From Streptococcus sp. k-402 (GTDB lineage Bacteria; Bacillota; Bacilli; Lactobacillales; Streptococcaceae), in assembly GCF_013277515.1 (NCBI RefSeq), contig NZ_VMNB01000012.1, forward strand, positions 68,894 to 132,893: a DNA stretch of 64,000 nt. The letters run 5' to 3'. The first letter of the stretch is position 1. Every line of letters begins with the position of its first letter. The translations under genes were made by a program, and so were the position numbers. Of this stretch, positions 1 to 9,142 are shown piece by piece. The notes below the pieces were generated by a model. The model saw only the letters and a program-made list of their open reading frames with translations. It had not been told where the DNA came from and ran no database searches.

Positions 1-609
1 CCATGGATACACCAGTCATAACAGTTAGTGCGAAATAATTTAGTAAAGAAACCCAGACATTGGGCATCGGAGAAGAAAGTGTAGCTGTGATTGCTTCTAA
101 TTCTTCAAAATCAAAACTTTTCCCTACGAACGTATGGACTGCCATAATGATAATCATGACAAAGACCAAAGGAGTAAATATCCCAAGAACGCTGGTAATC
201 TTTTCAAAATTAAGAAAACTGACAATAATGACCAAGATAGCACAAATCAATCCTCCCAACCAAAATGGCAAACCAAATTGTTGGTTAAGGTTTGAACCAG
301 CCCCAGCAATCATAACAAAACCAATTACAAAGCAGGAAACAATTAAAGCAAAATCAAGAATCTTATTAGTAATAGGCCCGGCAATTTGGGAAAGAACTTC
401 AAAATGATCATTTGAACGGAAATAGCTTCCTAAGGTAATGATAATTTTACCAAAAATAATACTTATGATTCCAAGAACAATCGTTCCAATGATACCCCAT
501 TTACCAAAACTAACAAAGTATTGCATTAAATCTTGGCCTGAAGATAGTCCAGCACCAATAACAACACCGACATAAGCTAATGCTATATTTAAAATACGTT
601 TTAACACTA
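1..609 (-). CDS. YkvI-family membrane protein, C-terminus cut off by window edge
   Basis: This is an integral membrane protein of unknown transport function, with its first 203 codons in the window and the rest beyond base 1. The start is a GTG at 609, preceded by AGGAGA at about 613-618. The N-terminus contains the glycine-rich segment GVVIGAGLSSGQDLMQYF, typical of YkvI-like proteins that resemble APC or NSS-type transporters, followed by at least five hydrophobic segments. A strong promoter (TTGACA, 17-bp spacer, TATACT) lies at 655-683. The family name rests on remembered similarity; the membrane nature and the open frame are seen directly. The substrate is unknown. Confidence 0.75.
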
Positions 610-654
610 TTTTCTCCTAACCGTTATCACTACAATCAATGACTGTCTATTTAG

Positions 655-683
655 TATACTATTTTCTTATATTATTGTCAAAA
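655..683 (-). promoter_or_regulatory. Sigma-A promoter of the YkvI-like gene
   Basis: The minus strand reads TTGACA (683-678), a 17-bp spacer and TATACT (660-655). This is one mismatch from the full consensus and lies about 45 bases upstream of the GTG start at 609. Confidence 0.75.
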
Positions 684-857
684 ATATAGGTATTAGAACC
701 CTGTACATAGAAATATTTCCGCACGATATAGCAAGATAACACAAGGACTAGTCAGCTACTAATTAAAATTCTATGGTAATCAGTTGTTGGCTGCTCTTAC
801 GCCAGACAAATATCACAAAATAGTAAACTTATAAAGGATAAAATTCTTGAGAAAAAG

Positions 858-892
858 ACCATTCTACTCTTCAAGGTAAATAATAGAATGGT
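858..892 (-). terminator. Probable intrinsic terminator after the DUF308-like pseudogene
   Basis: Nine-base arms ACCATTCTA and TAGAATGGT enclose a 17-base loop. On the minus strand the hairpin is followed by CTTTTTC. It starts right after the pseudogene stop at 896. The rest of the gap from 610 to 895 holds nothing else I can name beyond the YkvI promoter. Confidence 0.5.
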
Positions 893-895
893 TTA

Positions 896-1411
896 CTAAA
901 TATTTGTTTTGGACCGATATCTAAAAATTGAAACCAGACAATCTATCAAGAAGAACAGTTCTATTAGATAAGCAAAGATACTTCCACTTATGTTTTGTTG
1001 AATCAGTACTAACATAACAAATAAAATCAAGATAAATCCTGTAATGACAGTCTGTTTGGCATTTTCTATTTATAGTCGACAGATTTACCAGCCAATGATA
1101 ATATTAGCTATTCCTAGCATGATCGCCCATGTTCCAATGTAGTAAGGAATATCTCTAGCTAGGCCTTCAAAACTAACATAGACCAACCAGATGGACAGAA
1201 GAATAGGGAAAAATGACTGTGCAAGAGTTCAAACACTTCTTGTCTTACTCAAATATGATAGAAAATCTTTTCCACCTATAAGGATAAAATAGACAGATAA
1301 GAGCTCTGAAAAGAAAAGTAATCCTAGATTTTTACGGAAAAAGAGAAAGAGACAAATCAAGAGTGAGACAAAAGTTCTTAATAAATGAAACCTATTCCAT
1401 TTTTACAACAT
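896..1411 (-). pseudogene. Decayed small membrane protein (DUF308/HdeD-like)
   Basis: One continuous minus-strand frame of 172 codons starts at an ATG (1411) with GGAGG eight bases upstream, but it contains four internal stops: TAA at codon 3, then one TGA and two TAA codons. The remaining text is clearly protein-like and hydrophobic, for example FFPILLSIWLVYVSFEGLA, GTWAIMLGIANIIIGW and TVITGFILILFVMLVL. The repeated pattern of short helices and the TVITGFILI motif resemble DUF308 (HdeD-like) proteins. There is no frameshift, so decay was by point mutation. It follows the azlD remnant by nine bases and was probably cotranscribed with it. The family assignment is tentative; loss of function is clear. 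Confidence 0.65.
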
Positions 1412-1420
1412 ACCAACCTC

Positions 1421-1756
1421 CTAAAAAACTAAAGAATACAAGGTGATATAAAATAGGGAGCCACCAGCAACCGAAATTAACATATTCTTTTTTCACTTAT
1501 GCAAGAAGATAACAACTAAAATAGCTAGCAACTTTGGAAGAAGATCACTAGTATTCGTGAAACTCGTATCTTTGAGACTAAAGACGACCATTAATCCAAA
1601 AATAGCTGGAGTGAGAACTTTCCCAAGGTAGAGAATATAAGCTGGCGTTTTCTCTTTGGATGAAAAAAGAATAAACGGGACAAGGCGTGTGATAACAGTT
1701 CCCAGTATGACCATAGCAATTGCTATAATTTGTTGATCAAACGTCATTTTATACAT
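1421..1756 (-). pseudogene. azlD: AzlD-family branched-chain amino acid transport protein, interrupted by TGA
   Basis: AzlD is the small membrane partner of AzlC in branched-chain amino acid export. An 87-codon open frame starts at 1756 (MYKMTFDQQIIAIAMVILGT) and carries the family-typical TRLVPFILF and LGKVLTPAIFGLMVV segments. It ends at a TGA at 1495-1493, where the family often has tryptophan. The same frame then continues with KKNMLISVAGGSLFYITLY to a TAG at 1421, which restores the usual length of about 110 residues. The defect is therefore one nonsense codon. No azlC is visible upstream; that side holds an AraC remnant on the opposite strand. Either the 87-residue product is non-functional or this allele is a recent loss. 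Confidence 0.7.
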
Positions 1757-1799
1757 TTACCTCCAATTCCTTTCGAAGTACTGTAACTATCAGGATATC

Positions 1800-2271
1800 T
1801 ATATTACGGAGTACGAGCGCTTGTCAGATGAAATCAGCATATACGGACTGACCTTACCATGTATATGGATTTTGTAAAACGTGTTGCAGATAGCAAATCA
1901 CAGTCCAATCTTAGTCAGCCTGTGAAAGAGGCCCTTGACCATATTCAAAGTCATACTAATATAATATCCCATTGTCTGTTCAAATGATCGCAAATCACAT
2001 TGGTTTTAGTTACTCCTTCTTTGGTAAGCAATTCAAATCTGAAACCAAAAAGACCATTAACGAAGTTATCATAGAAGCCAAAATTGAAGAGGCTAAAGAG
2101 TTGTTAGTCCACACAGATAAATCCATTAGCCACATCAGTAGCTATCTAGCTTTCTCAAGCCAATCTTATTTTCAAAATCAATTCAAAAAAATAAGTGGCT
2201 ACACACCACTCCGATATCGAAAAGAAAATGCTGGAAAGTTCCGACATTGTTTTAGTAAGCTAACTTCCTGA
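1800..2271 (+). pseudogene. Remnant of an AraC-family transcription regulator
   Basis: The last open part (1972-2271) encodes a typical AraC two-helix-turn-helix domain: SVQMIANHIGFSYSFFGKQF, then AKIEEAKELLVHTDKSISHI and SYFQNQFKKISGYTPLRYR. The linker and first helices (DFVKRVADSKSQSNLSQPV, then KEALDHIQSHTN) are readable just upstream in another frame, so there is at least one frameshift near 1960. Further upstream the coding text breaks up again with no intact N-terminal ligand domain. The 99-codon ORF has no convincing ribosome-binding site of its own. It may be the former regulator of the neighbouring azl-type genes, which are also decayed. Its end overlaps the convergent CPBP gene by 12 bases. 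Confidence 0.7.
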
Positions 2272-2931
2272 AAATAGGAGTAACCACACATTCCAGAAGG
2301 CAGTGATATTGATGAAAATATGAACTAGTATTGGATAGTAGAGATTTTTAGTCATACGATACAATAGAGCCAAAATAAGACCTCCACTAGCATAAATGAA
2401 AAAAGCAAGAGGAGTTAAAGTAAAATTGATATGAATATAACCGAAAATAATAGCAGAAAGCAAGACATCTCCGTACCAAGGTGAGTTTTTGAAAAAGGTT
2501 GTCATAAGCACACCGCGATAAATCAACTCCTCAGCAATAGGAGCGATGAAGCAAACGATGAGCAAGAAATAGGGTAATTCCTGTCTCCCTATCATTTCTA
2601 TCGTTTCATTCAAAGAAATTTGATTTGAAGACGAGGGTATGAAATAAGACAAGAAGAAGTCCGACATATACGAAATGATGTAGCCCAGTAAAAGGTAGAT
2701 AAAGTACCTCAACTGCCATTTGAAATGAAAAGTCTTCTTTCCTGCAAAAACTAGTAGATAGATGACCGCTAATAAAAGACCTCCACTCTCCATCCAAAGT
2801 AGAATCTGAAAAAATTCACGACTTGCTGGTAGATAAGGCTTTGCGAGGTGATTGAAAATTCCCCAAAACCAAGTTGATTTGTAAAAAATTAAGGACAAGG
2901 CTAGTAAAATTTGAACAATTCGTTTTTTCAT
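2260..2931 (-). CDS. CPBP-family intramembrane metalloprotease
   Basis: This 223-residue polytopic membrane protein belongs to the CPBP/Abi (CAAX protease and bacteriocin-processing) family. The glutamate pair and arginine of motif 1 are seen at about residues 134-139 (AEELIYRGV), with histidine 167 in GYIHINF and the HxxxN motif HIFIN at about 204-208, so all expected metal-site residues are present. It starts at 2931 (MKKRIVQILLALSL) and appears monocistronic. In streptococci such proteins often sit near bacteriocin loci as processing or immunity proteins, but no bacteriocin gene is visible here. The substrate is unknown. It is intact, unlike its left-hand neighbours. Confidence 0.85.
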   Translation of the reverse strand: MKKRIVQILLALSLIFYKSTWFWGIFNHLAKPYLPASREFFQILLWMESGGLLLAVIYLLVFAGKKTFHFKWQLRYFIYLLLGYIISYMSDFFLSYFIPSSSNQISLNETIEMIGRQELPYFLLIVCFIAPIAEELIYRGVLMTTFFKNSPWYGDVLLSAIIFGYIHINFTLTPLAFFIYASGGLILALLYRMTKNLYYPILVHIFINITAFWNVWLLLFSGS

Positions 2932-3121
2932 CTTAAATCCTCTGTTTTCCTTGACTAACTTATTGAATATAATAGTTTGCTTAATTTAATCACAAGTTTA
3001 GTATAGCATATATTTTCCAAATATCCTCCTCAAATCATGAATTGCCATCAAAACATCCTAAACTGTAAAATCAATTAGACCCTATCCTTTTATCATCATC
3101 TTCTCTAACAAAGGAAGACCT

Positions 3122-3250
3122 ATGATTAAGTTACTAACCTTGGATATAGATTGCTTTCTCCTAAATGAAATCAAGACCCCAAAAAATCGGGTGGTTTATT
3201 TGTCCTGCACCTTACGGAGCAAGACAAATAAAAGCCAGTATTGCTACTGA
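3122..3250 (+). pseudogene. Possible remnant of a HAD-family hydrolase start
   Basis: A 42-codon frame begins MIKLLTLDIDCFLLN, which resembles the Cof-type HAD opening (normally xxLDLDGTLLN), but the catalytic GT is replaced by CF and the rest is unrelated. It lies in the 351-base gap between the CPBP gene and pht, which holds no other gene. I treat it as a decayed fragment with weak support; chance resemblance is possible. Confidence 0.25.
3195..3232. repeat. 14-bp inverted repeat downstream of pht
   Basis: TTTATTTGTCCTGC and GCAAGACAAATAAA pair with one mismatch around a 10-base loop. It lies about 50 bases past the pht stop on the minus strand. A typical T-run does not follow directly, so its role as terminator or repeat relic is unclear. 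Confidence 0.5.
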
Positions 3251-3282
3251 CTCTTACATCATCTTGATTTAATAGGATAAAC

Positions 3283-6200
3283 TTATGCTTCTGGTTTCGT
3301 CGTAACTGACTCACTACCTTTTAACAAAGCAAGTAATTTTTCTGCTTCTGTCATGATATCATTATTATCCATGGTTTGCAGGCTCAAGTTACCTCGTAAA
3401 CTAGCCAGGGTTTCAGTCGCAGTAGCTTTCAGACTAGCATCCGTTACTTTATCAAGTAAAGCTTCTACTTCTTTGAGTTTAGCTTCTACTTTTGCAGTCT
3501 CTACTTGATGGACTTCTGGCTCTTCTGTAGTATCTTCAGCTTCTTCCTCTGTCTCGTCTTCATCAGTGCTCGGTTTATAAAGATTATCTGCTGAAGGATT
3601 TAAACCAGCGTGATTCTCTTTTTCATCAGATTCAGAGCGAGTTGGCTCACTTACTTCATCATGTTCCTTATTTTCATCAGGTTTACCGTCTTGGTCTGCC
3701 TGATTTTTACGAACATGGTCGCTAGCATTACCCCAACCATTATCTGAATGAGGACGTTGGTCCGGATGTTCAACGTAGTATTTTACAGTCGCAAATAAAT
3801 CTTCTAAGGTATAACCCTCAGGTGCCTTATAGAGTCCTTCGTCAAACCATGCAAACTTAAGATTATGATAGTGATCAAAGTGAGGAATGATAAAGTAACC
3901 ATTCTGTACAGCTACAGTATACTGTAAATGATTTGGTATTTTTTCTAATGGTACCTTGTTCTCAGCTGTTACGCGGTTATAGATAGCTTCTGTCCCTGTT
4001 GCCTCTGGTTTTGCTTCAGTAGAATTTGGAGCTTGTAAGCCTTTTTCTTTAGCATAAGCCTGAGCTGCTGCCCTTTCAGCTTCAGATAAGCTGTCTTTTT
4101 TAATCCAGTGGCTATGGTTCAAGTGTGGAGTGACGTAGGCATTTCCTGCATCACTTTCAATATCATGTTCGTCAAAAATGTAGCCATCTGAGGTTGTATA
4201 TTTACCTGCTAATTTCGCTAATTTAATTTCATCGTCTGTATAGGCAATTTGAGCATTTGGTTTGCCAAGGCGTTCTGGGTGGGTAATTGGTGCTAGAAAT
4301 GCCAATAAATCATCTACCAATTTTACTTTATTATTAGAAGATTCATTATTCAAGCGTTCTGCTAATTTGTCTAAGGCTTGGAAATCAACAGCACGCCCCT
4401 TATTTTCAGACAAGGCTTTATGAGCCTGGGTTAACAGATTATAAGCTTTATCATAAAATTCTTTGTCACGAGAAGAGACGTTTTCTTTCTTCGCAACTAG
4501 AGCATGTGTCTCTTGAGTTTTCTTAGACAAGAGATTTTCAATAGCATCAATCTTATCCTTAGCCAAGTCTTTAGCAAAAACATAGTGACTGACACCAGCA
4601 ATTTCCACAACATAGCCTTTTCCAACTTTTCTAACAACCTGTTCTACTGCAAAATTAGTTTGTTTTTTCTCAGTTGACGGTTGAGCTTGCGGTTTTGGTG
4701 CTGGTTTCAAATAATGCATTCCTGGCACGACTGCACCATTTTGCCCTTTTAACAGAATCATTCTTGCAATCTTCTGCTCTAAATCAGACATTTGTGAATA
4801 AGGGATAAAGTGATAATGATTTCCGTGAGGCACAGCAACACCATTTGCTGTACGATCTGTTATTTGTGCTGGGTCGAATACCAAGCCATCCGATTCTACA
4901 TGGCGTTCTGACAAAGGTTTGGCATACAATTCACGTAAAAGGCTTGAAATATCTTCCCCTTGATTCTGATGATAAGTTGGAGTGACAGTTAGATTGTGGT
5001 TCTCTGACAAGCTTGGTTGAGCTGGATTTGCATTATGACTAAAACTTGAAGAAGGACGAGACCCCTGCTTCCCATTCCAATAGGCTTGGGCTGCAGCTAA
5101 TTCCCCTGCAGACAAAGCGCCTTTTGGTATATAGTGGAAATGATTTCCATGCGGTACAATAAAAGCGTCTCCTGTATCTTCAATCACATCTGTCGGACTA
5201 AAGACATACCCATCATCCGTTGTATAGGCGCCTCCAGTTGCTCTATTCGGTGCTTGCGTATTGAGATTAAAGTTTGGTTTAATGGTTGAACTTAGTTTAT
5301 CTGTACTGCTTGGTTTCGTATTATCAGAATGCTTTTGAACTGGCTGACCTCCAATTGGTAGATTTCGAGCCAATTTTTCTTCCAAAGCAGACATTTGCGA
5401 ATAAGGAATGAAATGGAAATGATCCCCGTGAGGAACTGCCACACCATTTGCAGTACGTTTTATAATCTGTGCTGGGTCAAATACCAATCCATCAGACTCC
5501 ACATGACGTTGGCTAAGTGGCAAAGCGTACAATTCTTGAAGGAGACTAGCTAAATCCTCACTTTGACTTTCAGAATCTGTTGCAGGATTTTGAGGTGTCT
5601 CAGATGGACTCCTTCTCACACTAGATCTTGTTTCTCCCCTGTTAGAACGGTATTCAACCGTACTTAATTGACCGCCTTTTCCAGATAAGAAGGCTTGGGC
5701 AGCAGCTAATTCACTAGCAGACAAGTCACTCTTCGGAATATAGTGGAAGTGATTGCCATGAGGAACGATATAAGCATCACCCGTATCTTCTATAATATCA
5801 GAGGCATTAAAGATATAACCATCATCCGTTGTATAGCGTCCTTGAGCTCTGGCAGCAGCAACAGCATTATCTGTGCTTGCATTATGATTATGACTGTGTT
5901 CCTGCTTCTGACGTTTAATCTCTTCTTTTGTCCGAATATTATCCGCGTGAGCAACATCCTTGAGGTAAACATAGTATTTACCGTTTACCTTAATGACATA
6001 GCCACCCTTGATTTCATTGACAATGTCTGAATCCTTCAACTGATAATTAGGATCTTTCATCAGCAGTTCTTCACTGATAATAGCATCATAAGGAACCTTC
6101 CCATTATAGTAATGATAATGGTCTCCATGAGAAGTCACATAACCTTGATCCGTAATCTTGATGACAATTTGTTCGGCGTTGATTCCCTCTCTCTTACTGA

Positions 6201-6375
6201 CTTCATCGGGTGTCAAGTTCTCTGCCTTTTGACCAGCCTGATCACCGTCTATATAAGCAACTCGATTAGACTCTTTCTTAGCCTGACCAGCCTGATACCG
6301 TCCAAGTTCATAGGAACAAACACTTAGGGCAAGAACTGCCACTGAACCTGCTACATATTTTTTATTGATTTTCAT
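3283..6375 (-). CDS. Pneumococcal histidine triad protein (PhtD-like) with seven HxxHxH motifs
   Basis: Pht proteins are surface zinc-binding proteins that feed zinc to AdcAII and bind complement factors. The product has 1030 residues, with an N-terminal signal containing the Pht-typical LALSVCSYELG (cysteine at 20). I count seven HxxHxH triads, at about residues 83, 206, 316, 409, 517, 751 and 832. Residues about 180-345 and 384-546 are two copies of one module (TTDDGY, DTGDA, triad, ESDGLVFDPAQI, triad). As I recall, PhtD has about 840 residues and five triads, so one module appears duplicated. The C-terminus is acidic (EDETEEEAEDTTEEPE). It starts at 6375, only seven bases after adcAII, so the two are cotranscribed. 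It is closer to PhtD than PhtE in its start, but I assign no definite paralogue letter. Confidence 0.92.
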   Translation of the reverse strand: MKINKKYVAGSVAVLALSVCSYELGRYQAGQAKKESNRVAYIDGDQAGQKAENLTPDEVSKREGINAEQIVIKITDQGYVTSHGDHYHYYNGKVPYDAIISEELLMKDPNYQLKDSDIVNEIKGGYVIKVNGKYYVYLKDVAHADNIRTKEEIKRQKQEHSHNHNASTDNAVAAARAQGRYTTDDGYIFNASDIIEDTGDAYIVPHGNHFHYIPKSDLSASELAAAQAFLSGKGGQLSTVEYRSNRGETRSSVRRSPSETPQNPATDSESQSEDLASLLQELYALPLSQRHVESDGLVFDPAQIIKRTANGVAVPHGDHFHFIPYSQMSALEEKLARNLPIGGQPVQKHSDNTKPSSTDKLSSTIKPNFNLNTQAPNRATGGAYTTDDGYVFSPTDVIEDTGDAFIVPHGNHFHYIPKGALSAGELAAAQAYWNGKQGSRPSSSFSHNANPAQPSLSENHNLTVTPTYHQNQGEDISSLLRELYAKPLSERHVESDGLVFDPAQITDRTANGVAVPHGNHYHFIPYSQMSDLEQKIARMILLKGQNGAVVPGMHYLKPAPKPQAQPSTEKKQTNFAVEQVVRKVGKGYVVEIAGVSHYVFAKDLAKDKIDAIENLLSKKTQETHALVAKKENVSSRDKEFYDKAYNLLTQAHKALSENKGRAVDFQALDKLAERLNNESSNNKVKLVDDLLAFLAPITHPERLGKPNAQIAYTDDEIKLAKLAGKYTTSDGYIFDEHDIESDAGNAYVTPHLNHSHWIKKDSLSEAERAAAQAYAKEKGLQAPNSTEAKPEATGTEAIYNRVTAENKVPLEKIPNHLQYTVAVQNGYFIIPHFDHYHNLKFAWFDEGLYKAPEGYTLEDLFATVKYYVEHPDQRPHSDNGWGNASDHVRKNQADQDGKPDENKEHDEVSEPTRSESDEKENHAGLNPSADNLYKPSTDEDETEEEAEDTTEEPEVHQVETAKVEAKLKEVEALLDKVTDASLKATATETLASLRGNLSLQTMDNNDIMTEAEKLLALLKGSESVTTKPEA

Positions 6376-6382
6376 TCTTTCC

Positions 6383-7300
6383 TCACTTTAATTCTTCTGC
6401 TAAAACACTTATATTTTCTTCAAGATTTTCTAAATAGGTCTTGTCATTTTGTGGGTCTGCCTCTAAAGGATTCAGAGTTTTAAGACCCACACCTGTTGAT
6501 TTGACAAGAGTTTCAGCTACTTTTGAAGAAGCATTACTTTCTGTAAAAATCGTTTTAACCTTATAGGTCTTAACAAATTCCTGAATTTCTGTTAGTTGTC
6601 TTGGACTTGGTTCTTGTTCAGGAGAGATACCTGCAATACCAAGTTGATTAAGTCCAAATCTCTTCGCTAGATAAGAAAAGGCTGTATGTTGTGTTACAAA
6701 AGTTTTCTGACTCGCTTTTTCAAATTTAGGCTGGAATTTCTTAGTCAATTCTTGAGCTTTTTTGATAAAATCTTGCGCATTTTTTTGATAAGTTTCTTTA
6801 TGTTCACTATCCACCTCTGAAAGTTTATCAGCGATAATCTGAGCTTCTTCGCCAGCTTTTTCAGGATCTAGCCAAGTGTGAGGGTCATAGAGCGTTTTTT
6901 CATCAACTCCATCCCCTGCTTCCACATCTTCTAGCCCTGGGACGCGGTCTAAAGTCATTCCCTCTGAAGCCTCTAAGACCTTCACTTTAGATTTTTTTAG
7001 ATTGGGATCTAAACTTCCTGCCCAAGATTCGAGCGTATGCGAATGGTAAACAAAGACATCTGCATCATAGATGGCCGCGATGTCATTTGCCGAAGGCTCA
7101 AAGGAGTGAATCCCACTACTTGACTGAATCATCCGAACATCATTCAAGTCACCAGATACTTCCTTAACCATAGCGTAGATAGGATAAAAACTGGTCACAA
7201 TTTTCATCCCCTTTCCTGTCTGGCTTTCCTTTTGACTACAGGCTCCTAGCAATAAAAGAAAAACACTTAACAAGACTAAAAATAAATTTTGTTTCTTCAT
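6383..7300 (-). CDS. adcAII: Zinc ABC transporter substrate-binding lipoprotein AdcAII (Lmb)
   Basis: This lipoprotein captures zinc for the AdcCB transporter and also resembles laminin-binding Lmb. It has 305 residues from the ATG at 7300, six bases after AAGGAG; a TTG two codons upstream fits the ribosome-binding site less well. The lipobox is LLLLGACSQ. Metal-ligand regions of cluster A-I binding proteins are visible: GIHSFEPS, VYHSHTLE, DPHTWLDP, TQHTAFSY and a late TESNASSK acidic site. Unlike AdcA it has no long histidine-rich loop, which fits reliance on the downstream Pht protein. Two AdcR-like boxes lie just upstream, so zinc-dependent repression is likely. Confidence 0.93.
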   Translation of the reverse strand: MKKQNLFLVLLSVFLLLLGACSQKESQTGKGMKIVTSFYPIYAMVKEVSGDLNDVRMIQSSSGIHSFEPSANDIAAIYDADVFVYHSHTLESWAGSLDPNLKKSKVKVLEASEGMTLDRVPGLEDVEAGDGVDEKTLYDPHTWLDPEKAGEEAQIIADKLSEVDSEHKETYQKNAQDFIKKAQELTKKFQPKFEKASQKTFVTQHTAFSYLAKRFGLNQLGIAGISPEQEPSPRQLTEIQEFVKTYKVKTIFTESNASSKVAETLVKSTGVGLKTLNPLEADPQNDKTYLENLEENISVLAEELK

Positions 7301-7310
7301 GAACAACTCC

Positions 7311-7334
7311 TTAACCGTTTAATTAACTAGTAAA
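7311..7334 (-). promoter_or_regulatory. Two adjacent AdcR-like operators upstream of adcAII
   Basis: TTAACCGTTTAA (7311-7322) and TTAACTAGTAAA (7323-7334) each match the AdcR operator TTAACNNGTTAA with one mismatch. They abut head to tail and sit 10-34 bases before the adcAII start. AdcR is the zinc-sensing MarR-type repressor known to control adcAII-pht. Binding is inferred from the sequence match. Confidence 0.7.
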
Positions 7335-7445
7335 CATTCTACTCCTAAAAATTTAATCTGTCAAGATATTTTTAGAAAAAAATTGAAATTTCTTTCACAT
7401 ATAAAAATCTGCTGAGTTTCAACAACTCAACAGACTTTCACTTTA

Positions 7446-7643
7446 TATACTCAATGAAAATCAAAGAACAAATTAGGAAGCTAGCCGCAGGCTGCTCAAA
7501 GCACGACTTTGAGGTTGTAGATGAAACTGACGAAGTCAGCTCAAAACACTGTTTTGAGGTTGTAGATAAAACTGACGAAGTCAGTCACATACATACGGCA
7601 AGGCGAAGCTGACATGGTTTGAAGAGATTTTCGAAGAGTATTA
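7446..7643 (-). repeat. BOX element with two boxB-like units
   Basis: The minus strand starts with boxA (ATACTCTTCGAAAATCTC, then CTTGCCGTATG) at about 7641 and ends with boxC (CTTTGATTTTCATTGAGTAT) at 7446. Between them are two 45-base units sharing TGACGAAGTCAG and TTTTGAGGTTGTAGAT, the second truncated. The outer edge supplies the stop codon region of the amino acid permease. Together with the adcAII promoter it fills the 7301-7640 gap. Confidence 0.88.
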
Positions 7644-9032
7644 TTCTTCTATGGTAGAATGCTTATAACCATAAGTAAAGTAAATAAAACTTCCTATCAA
7701 CAAGGCAATCAAGAAAGCAATCCAGGTTTCCATATTATACTGCAACATAAAGGATAAACAAATGATGATTGATAAAATCGGTAATAAGGGTACCAGTGGT
7801 GTTTTAAATTCCCCAGCTTTTGGCATCCCTTTTTCTTTCCGTAAGCGAATCAGGCCGTAAGCCAGCATGATTAAGTAGGCCAAGGTACAAATGTTTAAGA
7901 AGGCTGCGATACTAGCTAATGGAAACATTCCTGCTGCTACTGCTGAAGCTAGACCTGTCAAGATAGTAGCATTTTTGGGTACCTTGCTAGTCCTCGTTAG
8001 TTCTTTAAAGGCAGCAGGCATCAAGCCGTCACGTGCTAAACTGTAAATCATACGCGATAGGGCATAGGTCATCGAAATACAAACTGTAATCAAGGTCAAG
8101 ATAGCCACCAATGACACATAGTTGGCTGCCCAACTAATCCCAACACTACGAAGGGCAAAGGCAACGGCATCATCAACATTTAGATGACTATAGTGAACCA
8201 CACCAGTCAAGACAAGCGTCACCAAGGCATAAAGAATGGTTACGATAGAAAGCGATAAGACAATCCCTCTGGGAATATTTTTTTGAGGAGTCTTGACCTC
8301 ATCTACAGCCATAGAAATGGATTCGAAGCCTAAAAATCCAAAGAACATCAAGGACGCACCAGCCATAATACCAGTACTAGCACCATAGATTTGTCCAAAA
8401 CCATAAGGAGCAAAATTACTCCAATTATCAAGCTTAATATTCCAAATTCCTACTAAAACAAAGAGAGCTAAAGCGGAAAATTTCAAAATCACTAGAATCG
8501 AATTAAAGCGCAAGGCTGCCTTAGCATTTAGTAAAACAAGCGAAGTCACCAAGACCAAGACAAGAATAGGCAATAAATCAACAAACGTCCCTGCTTGAGG
8601 ATTAAAGGTGCCATTTAAAGCCTGAGGAAGGACTATCCCATATTGAGAAAGCAAGCCTTTAAAATAAGCTGCCCAACCCGAAGCCACACCAGATATGGCT
8701 GTCATGAATTCCATCATGGTTAACCAGCCAGCCAACCAAGCTGGAAATTCTCCTAAAATAGCATAGAGATAACTGTAGGCACCACCTGTAGCGGGTACTC
8801 GTGAAGCAAATTCTGCAAAAAAGAGGGCTGATAATCCCACACACAAGGCAGAAATGACGATTGAAATCACTAGGGCTGGACCAGCAAGTGTTGCAGCTGC
8901 AGTACCTGTGATTGTAAAGACACCTGTCCCTACCATGGCTCCAATACCCAGCAAAATCAAATCCCATAACTTCAAATGTCTGTGCATCTCCGTTTTATCT
9001 AAACTTACATTCTTTGTTCTAAATATATTCAT
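7641..9032 (-). CDS. APC-family amino acid permease
   Basis: A 463-residue transporter with about twelve membrane segments, of the APC cationic amino acid transporter type (YfnA/CAT-like). Typical motifs are GIGAMVGTGVFTITG near residue 35, the region FAEFASRVPATGGAYSYLY near 80, and FFGFLGFESISMAVDEVKTP near 230. I chose the ATG at 9032, which follows GGAG by seven bases, over a TTG four codons earlier. The specific substrate cannot be read from the sequence. The stop codon falls at the edge of a BOX element, and a second BOX lies upstream, so the gene is bracketed by repeats. No terminator other than the BOX structure is visible. Confidence 0.9.
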   Translation of the reverse strand: MNIFRTKNVSLDKTEMHRHLKLWDLILLGIGAMVGTGVFTITGTAAATLAGPALVISIVISALCVGLSALFFAEFASRVPATGGAYSYLYAILGEFPAWLAGWLTMMEFMTAISGVASGWAAYFKGLLSQYGIVLPQALNGTFNPQAGTFVDLLPILVLVLVTSLVLLNAKAALRFNSILVILKFSALALFVLVGIWNIKLDNWSNFAPYGFGQIYGASTGIMAGASLMFFGFLGFESISMAVDEVKTPQKNIPRGIVLSLSIVTILYALVTLVLTGVVHYSHLNVDDAVAFALRSVGISWAANYVSLVAILTLITVCISMTYALSRMIYSLARDGLMPAAFKELTRTSKVPKNATILTGLASAVAAGMFPLASIAAFLNICTLAYLIMLAYGLIRLRKEKGMPKAGEFKTPLVPLLPILSIIICLSFMLQYNMETWIAFLIALLIGSFIYFTYGYKHSTIEE

Positions 9033-9142
9033 CTTTTTCTCCAAAATAAACTGATGATTCTATTTTACCATAAATATAGGAGATTTGTGAATATTTATAA
9101 AATAATTTTCTAAAAAAATCTGACTACCTTTTTGTAATAGCT

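Noticed and set aside
60..407. 115-codon plus-strand ORF
   Set aside because: It is antisense to the YkvI-like reading frame, which has a start, ribosome-binding site and promoter.
2606..2797. 63-codon minus-strand ORF overlapping the CPBP gene
   Set aside because: It is a frame-shifted shadow of the CPBP protease gene.
5743..6030. Small plus-strand ORFs inside pht
   Set aside because: They are antisense shadows of the histidine triad gene with no ribosome-binding sites.
7446..7643. Direct repeats that could suggest a CRISPR array
   Set aside because: The units match BOX boxA/boxB/boxC with only two 45-base units and no variable spacers; no cas genes are present.
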